Assembly: GCA_964446835.1 (NCBI GenBank)
Contig: CAYUQT010000039.1
Location: 26,402 to 90,401 of the forward strand
DNA length: 64,000 bases
From: CAYUQT01 sp964446835
GTDB lineage: Bacteria; Planctomycetota; Phycisphaerae; UBA1845; JAFGLZ01
Direction of reading: 5' to 3'
A program made the position numbers and the translations under genes. A model generated the notes under the pieces. The model was not told the origin of the DNA, did not search any database, and worked only from the letters and a program-made list of their open reading frames with translations. Positions 25,816 through 32,283 of this stretch are shown here, one piece after another; the first letter of the stretch is position 1; the number at the start of each line of letters is the position of its first letter.

Positions 25816-27996
25816 ATGCTCGTACCCAATCTGATGGTTGGACTCCTATGCTTGGGCGCCCCCCGGCCGGCCGGCCCCGACCTGGGCCCCGCACTCGTCG
25901 AACTCAACAAGATCCCCTTCTTTCACGGTCGAGAGTACTTCGTGCTCCGAAGCGGTCGGGCACAGATGATTCTTCAGGCCGATCGCGTCGACCTCGGCCC
26001 CGCGTTCACCTACCTCCTGTTCGACGCACAAGATGCCCGTCAGAGCGCCCGAAAGGACACTGCCCTGAACTTCGATCCCAATACCGGGTTCGCCTCCAGT
26101 GCATTGTCCGTTGAACTCGGCGGTTATCCCTTCACGGCCCTGGGACACCGAACAACAACCTCCTGGTCCGACCTCAACGGAATTCCCGCCGCCCAGGCGA
26201 CGTGGTGGGCCGGCGGTGTCCGCGTCACCGAACGCATCGCCGCTCTGACGGATGCCGGTGCCTTCCTGCGATCCGTACGCCTGGAAGGCGCCCACCTCGT
26301 CGGCGAGGAACCCGTCACGCTCAGACTCTCACTGCCGCCGGGCCCTTGCCGGCGTGAAGGAGCCGTATTGGTACACCAGGGAAAGGCTGCTCGATTCGCC
26401 CTGACCGTTCCGGGCAACCTGCCGACGCAGGCCGACGAAGCCCAGGGGTGTCTCCGTGTCGGCCCCCTTCCCATACGACCCGGCGCCGCCACCGACATTG
26501 ACACGCTCCTGCTGACCCAGATCCCAGGCGGAGACGAAGCGGCACTCGTCGCACAAGCGACGCAGATGAAGGCCTCGTCCGCCGGCGCAGAACTGGCCGC
26601 CACCCGCCGCAAGTGGGAGATGACCTCATCGATCAACACCGGCGACGTTACCGTACAACAGCTCTTCGACAAGGCGCGATGGGGCCTGCCCGGCATGATC
26701 GCCGACGACGGGACGATGGACGCCGGAATCTTTGAGTATGGTGCGCAGTGGGTCCGCGACACCTCCAACAGCGTCATCGGGGCAATCCACGCAGGGGAAT
26801 TCGAACTGGCCCGCCGAACGCTCGAACGCGTGCTCACCAAGATGATCAGCAAGGAAGGCGTCACCATGATCGCCGGAGCGTTCGATCCGCCCGATCGCGA
26901 ACAGTTCGACCAGATGGGCGAACTGTTGCACGTCCTCAAGAGCTACCGCGACTGGACGGGCGACGACTCCTTGATCCGGCAGCATCGCGAACTCCTCCTG
27001 TCCACCATCGAACGCCCCCTCCTACCCCGGTTCCGCGACGACACCGGCATGGTGCACAACCGCCGCGAATTCTGGGAGCGTGTGTTTGAGGATGCCTACG
27101 AGCTGGCCTATCAGACCCTCGTGGTTCAGGGCCTCCGCGACGCCGCCGACCTGGCCCCCGCCCTGGGTGCCGAAGACCGCGCGGATCGATGGCGGGCCGA
27201 GGCCGACCGTATCCTGAAAGCCACCCTGTCTCATCCCACCCGGGCGCTCGTCCATCAGGGTCGCCTCATCAAGCGCCGAAACGTGACCGGCGAGCCCGCC
27301 GACCTCGATCCCAACTTCCCCGGCTTCTTCCCGGATACGCCGGCCCGAAGCGAGATTCACCGCCGCCTCTTCCCCGACTCCAGCGCGGCCATCACGATCG
27401 CCTTGCATGTTGTCGACCCCGCCTCCGAGCTGGCCCGTAACACCCTGGACGATCTTGAACAGCTCTGGAACACCCGCTGGTCCGACGGCGGCTACGACCG
27501 GTATCACACCAGCTCGCAGCCCGATCAACCCGGCCCCTGGCCGTTTGCCACGTGTTTCATCCTGCGGGCACAACATGACGCTCGGCTGTTCGATCGCAGC
27601 CGCCGATCGCTGGAATGGCTGAACACGGTTCCGGGTGGCCGGGCGGGGGCGTGGTTCGAGGAGATCCCCTCCGTGCGGTCCAATCAGAGGGCTAGCGGAA
27701 TCGTCCCCTGGACATCCTCTGAAATCGCACTGTTCGTGGTCCGTCACTGGCTCGGCCTGTGGTTCGAGTCGGACGCCATCGTCCTGCGCCCGGCCCTGTT
27801 CCCCAACAGCCCCTCGGTCTCGGCCGACCTGCGGTTCAGAACCGCCCGGCTGAAGATCGAGGTCAGCGGAAGCGGACCCATCGAGACGGCCACGGTGAAT
27901 GGTACCGAGATGAAACCCGACGCCGCGGGTGCCCTTCGCCTCCCCCGCGATTTCGCCGGCGGCACTATTGTTGTCCGTACAAAGAAGGCGCCGTAG
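25816..27996 (+). CDS. (alpha/alpha)6-barrel glycoside hydrolase-like protein
   Basis: A 726-residue protein starting at the ATG at 25816, just after AGGAGA; a frame extension to a TTG at 25741 has no binding site. The N-terminus (MLVPNLMVGLLCLGAPRPAG) could be a short signal peptide. Residues ~25-270 look like a beta supersandwich. Residues ~280-640 have helical-barrel features of clan GH-G/GH-L enzymes (FEYGAQWVRDTSNSVIGAI, DQMGELLHVLKSYRDWTGDD, SDGGYDRYHTSSQPDQPG PW), with Arg-Asp and Glu candidates for substrate binding and catalysis. The C-terminal ~90 residues are beta-rich. It ends 41 bases from the convergent amidohydrolase gene. It is the last gene of the plus-strand group; the family could not be named with certainty. 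Confidence 0.75.
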   Translation: MLVPNLMVGLLCLGAPRPAGPDLGPALVELNKIPFFHGREYFVLRSGRAQMILQADRVDLGPAFTYLLFDAQDARQSARKDTALNFDPNTGFASSALSVELGGYPFTALGHRTTTSWSDLNGIPAAQATWWAGGVRVTERIAALTDAGAFLRSVRLEGAHLVGEEPVTLRLSLPPGPCRREGAVLVHQGKAARFALTVPGNLPTQADEAQGCLRVGPLPIRPGAATDIDTLLLTQIPGGDEAALVAQATQMKASSAGAELAATRRKWEMTSSINTGDVTVQQLFDKARWGLPGMIADDGTMDAGIFEYGAQWVRDTSNSVIGAIHAGEFELARRTLERVLTKMISKEGVTMIAGAFDPPDREQFDQMGELLHVLKSYRDWTGDDSLIRQHRELLLSTIERPLLPRFRDDTGMVHNRREFWERVFEDAYELAYQTLVVQGLRDAADLAPALGAEDRADRWRAEADRILKATLSHPTRALVHQGRLIKRRNVTGEPADLDPNFPGFFPDTPARSEIHRRLFPDSSAAITIALHVVDPASELARNTLDDLEQLWNTRWSDGGYDRYHTSSQPDQPGPWPFATCFILRAQHDARLFDRSRRSLEWLNTVPGGRAGAWFEEIPSVRSNQRASGIVPWTSSEIALFVVRHWLGLWFESDAIVLRPALFPNSPSVSADLRFRTARLKIEVSGSGPIETATVNGTEMKPDAAGALRLPRDFAGGTIVVRTKKAP

Positions 27997-28036
27997 GCTC
28001 CGACGGAGGGCCCGCCGGCCTCCCGTCCCATGCGTC

Positions 28037-28822
28037 TCAGTCCAGAAGCCGTTCGGCATTCTCATGAAGGATCTGCCGCTTCTGATGATCCGACAGATCG
28101 GCGCAATCGACGCGCGACCGCTGCATCGGTGCAAAGTACAGAGGCGAGTCCGTCCCGTAGAGGATCCGATGCGCCCCCACCTCACTTACCGCCCATTCGA
28201 GCAGATTGGGGGTAATCGACTTGGCGCTGGACGTATCGGTATAGATGTTGTCGTGCCGGCCGGCCTGAATGGCCCGCACCTGCTGCGTGCAGTCTTCATT
28301 CCAGCAGAAGCCCAGGTGGCTCAGGATCAGCGCAACTTCCGAAAAGGCATCCGCCAACGGCACGAAGTCCATCGGCATGCAGCGTAGCTGGCCGCTGTGA
28401 GTCTGCACCACGGCACCATGCCTCGCGGCGAATTCGAAGACCTTCCGGCCGTAGTCGGCAATCGCGTATTGGTGTTGCTCCGGATGGATCTTGATCCCCA
28501 TGCATCGCGGATGGGCCAACAGCCGTTTGACCTGATCGAAGCTCTCGGAGCGTCGCGGATCGAGGACGGCCCACAGCCGCAGGCCATCGTTGCCCTCGAC
28601 GGATCTCAAGGCCAGATCATTGCCCGCAATCGCGTCTCCGGCGCCCTCGGGCAGTAAGGCCTCCAGTGAAGAGACGATGGTCCGCTCTGTCCGCGCCAGC
28701 GCCGCCAGACGCAGGACCTGGGCGGCGTCACCGGACATGAACCGCCGCTGCATGTCGTCGCCATGCGCGTACACGCCCAGGTGCGCGTGAACATCGATCG
28801 CCCACACTTCGCCCACGGACAT
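28037..28822 (-). CDS. Amidohydrolase family (TIM-barrel metal-dependent hydrolase)
   Basis: A 261-residue cytoplasmic enzyme of the amidohydrolase_2 type. It shows the metal-binding HxH near the N-terminus (IDVHAHLGVY, residues ~9-18), a barrel Lys/His segment (GIKIHPEQHQY), His in AVVQTHSGQL, another in LILSHLGF and the late Asp in LYGTDSPLYF. A GGAGGGA ribosome binding site precedes the ATG. Only three bases separate it from the stop of the sialidase-like gene, so the two are surely cotranscribed. The family hydrolyses lactones, amides or decarboxylates aromatic acids; next to a sialidase-like gene a sugar-lactone or sugar-acid substrate is possible but unproven. Confidence 0.88.
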   Translation of the reverse strand: MSVGEVWAIDVHAHLGVYAHGDDMQRRFMSGDAAQVLRLAALARTERTIVSSLEALLPEGAGDAIAGNDLALRSVEGNDGLRLWAVLDPRRSESFDQVKRLLAHPRCMGIKIHPEQHQYAIADYGRKVFEFAARHGAVVQTHSGQLRCMPMDFVPLADAFSEVALILSHLGFCWNEDCTQQVRAIQAGRHDNIYTDTSSAKSITPNLLEWAVSEVGAHRILYGTDSPLYFAPMQRSRVDCADLSDHQKRQILHENAERLLD

Positions 28823-28825
28823 CTG

Positions 28826-29950
28826 CTATCCCTCCAGCCGACATCGAGTCCAGCCGATCCCCGCCCGCTCGTTCACCACGCACCAGTAGACAGCAAGAAA
28901 CGCGTCGTCGGACCACCGGATGGCCGACGGGGCCCCAAACTGAAAGTGCGTGACGGCATAGTCGTTCCGCGTGATGCTGCTTGCACTGCGATTCTCCGGC
29001 GACCAGACCTCACCGTCGTGCCGGGTCGTCCATTGACCATGGGCCAGATCGACGACCTGAGCCCGAACACCGACCGGTGGCCGCCGGTGATTGTAGATGA
29101 AGAGCACCTGCTCATCGCCCAGTCGCATGGGCCAGCCGGTCTGCCCCCGCACGGGAGACGCCGCCGGCGGCCCCCAGGTGCGCCCCGCATCGTGGCTGAT
29201 CGCGAAGTGATTCGGCAGATCTTGATCGGTCTGCCAATCGTGGGCCCAACAGGTGGCCAGCAGGACATCGCCCGCAAGCGGCACGACGCGGCACTCCCAG
29301 AACCCCACACGGTCGGTCGGGTCGTGGAAGATGTCGATCGGCCCCGACCACGTCGCGCCGCCGTCGGTCGATCGCATCAGGGTTACGCGATGCCCGAACG
29401 GGCAGTGGCCGTCCCACTCTCGCCAGGTCGAGCACGAGAGGACCAGCGTGCCGTCGGCCAGCGTCACGATGCCCGTAGGCAGCTCCAGCGGCACCGAGTA
29501 CGGCTTGGGCAGCCTGACCGGAGGCGTCCAGTGTCGCCCACCGTCGGCCGAGTGACGCAGCACAACCTCGTTCGCGCGCATGCCGATAGTCTGCGGATGG
29601 ATCAGCGGACGCTCGGGATCCTGGGGATCGATTGCCCACCGCGCCCCCAGGCAAAACAGCGAACCGTCGGCCGCCAGACTGATGAAGCCCGTCTCCGTCG
29701 TCCGGCCGGCCGACACCGCTGCCGGATCGATGGGCCCCTCGGCGATCCACGTCGCACCGCCGTCGGTCGACCGCATCAGTTCCGGATGGCTGTCCGGCGT
29801 CTCAACCCCTTTTGAGGCGATGAAGCTCGCCAGCAACTCCCGTTCGCCCAGGCGCACCACGCGAGGATAGTAGCCCTGCAGGCCGTCGGACGATCGATAC
29901 ACCGTGCCCTCATCGACCACGGCAAACCGGACATAGGGTCCGCACGTCAT
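28826..29950 (-). CDS. BNR-repeat sialidase/neuraminidase-like protein
   Basis: A 374-residue six-bladed beta-propeller protein with four clear Asp-boxes: MRSTDGGATW (about residue 61), RHSADGGRHW (~131), MRSTDGGATW (~184) and ISHDAGRTWG (~242). A YYPRVVRLG near the N-terminus fits the family's arginine-bearing first blade. There is no signal peptide, so it is likely cytoplasmic or exported by another route. The ATG overlaps the stop of the preceding small gene as ATGA and is preceded by GAGGTGAG. The call is at fold level; some such proteins act on sugars other than sialic acid. A decayed copy of its first 14 codons is seen at 31908-31950. Confidence 0.86.
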   Translation of the reverse strand: MTCGPYVRFAVVDEGTVYRSSDGLQGYYPRVVRLGERELLASFIASKGVETPDSHPELMRSTDGGATWIAEGPIDPAAVSAGRTTETGFISLAADGSLFCLGARWAIDPQDPERPLIHPQTIGMRANEVVLRHSADGGRHWTPPVRLPKPYSVPLELPTGIVTLADGTLVLSCSTWREWDGHCPFGHRVTLMRSTDGGATWSGPIDIFHDPTDRVGFWECRVVPLAGDVLLATCWAHDWQTDQDLPNHFAISHDAGRTWGPPAASPVRGQTGWPMRLGDEQVLFIYNHRRPPVGVRAQVVDLAHGQWTTRHDGEVWSPENRSASSITRNDYAVTHFQFGAPSAIRWSDDAFLAVYWCVVNERAGIGWTRCRLEG

Positions 29951-30315
29951 GATCTCACCTCATCCTGATAGACGCCGCGACAGGCAATGCGAACCGATGC
30001 GACGAACGTCCGCCTCCGATTGCGGCCGCATGCACTGTCTCCCGCCTCCAGGTGCTCCTGAACGCGAGGGTTGATCAGACTGTACCACGCCGAATGGCAC
30101 GCCTCCAGGACACACGAAGCAATAGATTCGGCGTCGAGCGAGAGGGTGGCGCAGTGACCTTGCTTGAGAACAGGACGACTCCATCCGACTGGCATTGCAT
30201 CGAGGGGGCACCACCCATAGCCCATGTCGGTCAGATCGCAGGCGAGCCCGCCGTCGTGGACCTCCTCCGGCAGACCCCAGCGGAAGCCCTTGAAGGGTCG
30301 CTTGCCTCCAGCCAT
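29947..30315 (-). CDS. Small uncharacterised protein upstream of the sialidase-like gene
   Basis: A 122-residue open frame whose TGA overlaps the ATG of the sialidase-like gene (ATGA), as in translationally coupled genes. Codon third positions are GC-rich like neighbouring genes. The C-terminal ~55 residues (from LEACHSAWYSLINPRVQEHL to VYQDEVRS) match a second, broken copy at 31947-32112, and this copy is the intact one. That supports real coding for the 3' part. No signal peptide, membrane segment or family is recognised. No good ribosome binding site precedes the ATG at 30315, so the true start may be internal or the N-terminus may be missing. Confidence 0.45.
   Translation of the reverse strand: MAGGKRPFKGFRWGLPEEVHDGGLACDLTDMGYGWCPLDAMPVGWSRPVLKQGHCATLSLDAESIASCVLEACHSAWYSLINPRVQEHLEAGDSACGRNRRRTFVASVRIACRGVYQDEVRS
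29948..30106 (-). repeat. Copy A of a diverged ~160-bp duplication
   Basis: This stretch aligns with 31947-32112. The first 21 bases next to the sialidase ATG are identical (catgatctcacctcatcctga on the plus strand) and the rest shows roughly 65-70% identity by eye, with small indels, up to a shared GCCTCCAGG. It includes the ribosome binding site of the sialidase-like gene and the 3' part of the small gene before it. Confidence 0.75.
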
Positions 30316-30370
30316 AACAATGGTTGGCTCATTCTGGGTGGGGGCGATGCTGTAGCAGGACTGCCGCGCC

Positions 30371-30402
30371 CGGCCTTGGCAGGAATTCCTCTGCCAAGGC
30401 CG
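30371..30402. terminator. Perfect 12-bp hairpin, possible terminator
   Basis: CGGCCTTGGCAG at 30371-30382 and CTGCCAAGGCCG at 30391-30402 form a perfect 12-bp stem with an 8-base loop. It lies 55 bases downstream of the 54-aa minus-strand gene. There is no U-run in the transcript, so it may act as an mRNA 3' hairpin rather than a classical intrinsic terminator. Confidence 0.5.
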
Positions 30403-30456
30403 AGACGCGGGCCCTTCCTGTGCCCTCCGGGAAACATTGTCCGGAGCTATGCACTG

Positions 30457-30621
30457 TCAGACCCTGAGCCTGTCCATAAGGCTTATTATCGTAATGGTCT
30501 GCAACAGGCTGCTGCTGCCGTTGTCACTGCTCCCACCACCGCAGCCCATCTGGGTGGTCGTGACCCCGGCCGTAGCTGCGAATGTAAGCCACCTGATCGC
30601 CGCGATTTTCAAGCGTGCCAT
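30457..30621 (-). CDS. 54-residue exported small protein with CGGGSSDNGSSS segment
   Basis: A 54-residue product starting at the ATG at 30621, which has AAAGGAG nine bases upstream. Residues 1-25 look like a signal sequence (MARLKIAAIRWLTFAATAGV), followed by TTTQMGCGGG; the single Cys27 sits where a lipidated cysteine could be, but the -3 residue (Gln) does not fit a standard lipobox. Then come SSDNGSSS and a short hydrophobic tail (LLQTITIISL). The gene stands alone on the minus strand with a TATAAT-like -10 about 110 bases upstream and a strong hairpin downstream. No function is known to me; similar short exported peptides with Gly/Cys cores occur in planctomycete genomes. Confidence 0.6.
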   Translation of the reverse strand: MARLKIAAIRWLTFAATAGVTTTQMGCGGGSSDNGSSSLLQTITIISLMDRLRV

Positions 30622-30731
30622 AGTTCGTTCTCCTTTGCGTAAGTAGGCCTGTCTTTCCAGTCGGGCGAGAGCGCCGGGCACGTCCGTCGTCCTGCCCGTG
30701 TTCCGGTTGGCCGCAGGCGTTGTGCCTCGGC

Positions 30732-30737
30732 ATTATA
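30732..30737 (-). promoter_or_regulatory. Candidate -10 element (TATAAT on the minus strand)
   Basis: The plus-strand ATTATA reads TATAAT on the minus strand, within TACTATAATG. It lies about 110 bases upstream of the 54-aa gene in an AT-rich patch. A weak -35 candidate (GTCAAT) lies 17 bases upstream. Confidence 0.35.
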
Positions 30738-31021
30738 GTAGACGTATTCGAACTATTGACGTTAGGTCAATAATTGACTGATGTCCAGAGGCACGGACCC
30801 ATACCATCACATGCAAGGCATCTAACTTGCCTTTTAAATAGTAGTTAGGAAAATATGTTATTCATTTGAAATTATTCCATTTCGCCAACCATTAGCCGCC
30901 ATGCGATTTATACTATATTGAGCATCATTATTGTTGACAGTCTTGGTGGGTCGAGGCGTGACTCGATTCAGACGTTGAGACCCGTGGACGGGTTGGCCAG
31001 GCAACGTGTGGTGTCATGCTT

Positions 31022-31096
31022 GCGAGGAGGAGGACTCTGCTGGCCGACGCACTTGCTGGAGCCATGAAACTGGGGCTCGGCAGCCCGTTGGCCGTT
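31022..31096. repeat. Diverged duplicate X1 (pair with 34921-34988)
   Basis: The shared core gcacttgctggagccatga is followed by similar GGGGCTCGG...GTTGGCC in both places. The two copies differ by substitutions and small indels. This looks like non-coding remnant DNA. Confidence 0.65.
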
Positions 31097-31482
31097 GATG
31101 GATTCCAGAAAGTCCATCCTGCTCACACCTGCGATGGACTGCTTGATGGGGCTGACGGGATCGATGCAGAAATGCGGTCATCGTGCCGACGTACTATGGT
31201 TGTTCGCCAAACGGATGGATGAGGCGATCGTCGTGGTGGTCATGCCTGTCGCCGGCCCGACTCGCCAGGCAAAACATAGAGGCGATGCCAGGTCACAACG
31301 GTTCTCGGCAATAGCACTGATCCTCTCCTTCGCCGCCGGCACGGCGATGTCCCATGGTAAAGAGCGGCTCACACCCTGATTCAGCACGCCCCGATGCCGA
31401 CTACCTCCAAGTCGTCGGCCTTGTCATACTGCAAGCAGTCAACACAGACGTGACCGAGTCCGCCCTCCATCAGAGCCGGTTC

Positions 31483-31534
31483 CTGAATCTACAGACACCT
31501 TGAATTGACTACTGCAGACGCTCTATCCGGACGG
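31483..31534. repeat. Diverged duplicate X2 (pair with 35224-35275)
   Basis: The stretch starts ctgaatctacagacacct and is collinear with 35224-35275 over 52 bases with about seven mismatches. It covers the last codons of the minus-strand lipoprotein gene and its 3' flank, so the other copy is the remnant of a second lipoprotein gene end. Confidence 0.7.
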
Positions 31535-31901
31535 TGATATTGCCGCCTACACGTGATCCGTCATAGACAGTCAACGTGTATGTCCCGGTCACCTGCAGCG
31601 TGACATCCCCCGTGTTGATACCGTCGTGGCAGGTGGCCGGAGGAGGGAAGTAACTGAAGACGCGGTTGGGGTTCTGGATCTCTCCGTAAGGGATCATCGT
31701 ATACTTGTCGGCCATCAAGGTAATGCGGACCCTTTCGCCGTTGCTGACCTCAAAAGGCACATCCGCAAACCCCCCATCGGCCCAGACGTTCACCGTCCGA
31801 TTGGAGATCACGGATCCGCTCGAGCTGGACATGCAGCCACCTACGAAGCCCACGAACAGAATGCCGCACGCGGCCACGACTGCTGGAGCGCAAGCTCTCA
31901 C
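31509..31901 (-). CDS. Small secreted lipoprotein, beta-rich, unknown function
   Basis: A 130-residue protein if it starts at the GTG at 31901, which has GAGGAG seven bases upstream; a GTG at 31922 is an alternative. The N-terminus is a lipoprotein signal (AVVAACGILFVGFVGGC), with VGGC as lipobox and the lipidated Cys near residue 23. The mature part is short and beta-rich (RTVNVWADGGFADVPFEVSN ... TGDVTLQVTGTYTLTVYDGS), similar in texture to small Ig-like or jelly-roll surface domains. No family is recognised. It has no close operon partner. A remnant of the 3' end of a second copy is at 35224-35275. Confidence 0.65.
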   Translation of the reverse strand: MRACAPAVVAACGILFVGFVGGCMSSSSGSVISNRTVNVWADGGFADVPFEVSNGERVRITLMADKYTMIPYGEIQNPNRVFSYFPPPATCHDGINTGDVTLQVTGTYTLTVYDGSRVGGNITVRIERLQ

Positions 31902-31907
31902 GAGTCT

Positions 31908-32112
31908 ACTCCTCGACCACAACGAACCGGTCAGAGTATCGTGTCATGATCTCACCTCATCCTGACGATAGGCATCGCGACAATCCCCTCGGACAGATGC
32001 GACAAGAGCCACCTCCGCGCAGAGCCACAGATACCTCTGTCTGCCCCTGTGCGTCCACAACCACGACAGCGGACTAGACTCTACCATGCCGAGCAAGACG
32101 CCTCCAGGCCAC
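31908..32112 (-). pseudogene. Decayed copy B: start of a sialidase-like gene plus end of its upstream gene
   Basis: On the minus strand the 3' end of the small 122-aa gene and the first codons of the sialidase-like gene are present a second time. The ribosome binding site and ATG (AGGATGAGGTGAGATCATGA) are identical to copy A. The following codons read MTRYSDRFVVVEE and then a stop, against MTCGPYVRFAVVDE in the intact sialidase-like gene. The upstream part carries a frame disruption and an in-frame TAG relative to copy A. This is best read as the remnant of a duplicated two-gene segment. Confidence 0.6.
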
Positions 32113-32283
32113 TGCATTCTGGAAACTACTGCATCTATCATTGTGTTTCTTTGGGTATTGACCGTACAACTGGGAGGTGATACTGTTGCTCTTGGGGGTG
32201 TGGGAGAGAAGGTCGTACCAGCCGGCGTATGTTCGGGGCACATCTCCCAAGGCAAATACAGGCATGTGGTGGGAGGTCTGCGA

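Larger units (their letters stand above)
30622..31508. other. Long intergenic stretch with an AT-rich patch
   Basis: About 890 bases hold no gene I can support; short open frames here lack ribosome binding sites and family features. Bases ~30735-30960 are distinctly AT-rich compared with the rest of the window. Bases 31022-31096 and 31483-31534 are diverged duplicates of sequences at 34921-34988 and 35224-35275. Confidence 0.6.

Noticed and set aside
31095..31379. 94-codon plus-strand open frame in the accessory zone
   Set aside because: No ribosome binding site, no recognisable domain and it includes a diverged duplicate sequence.
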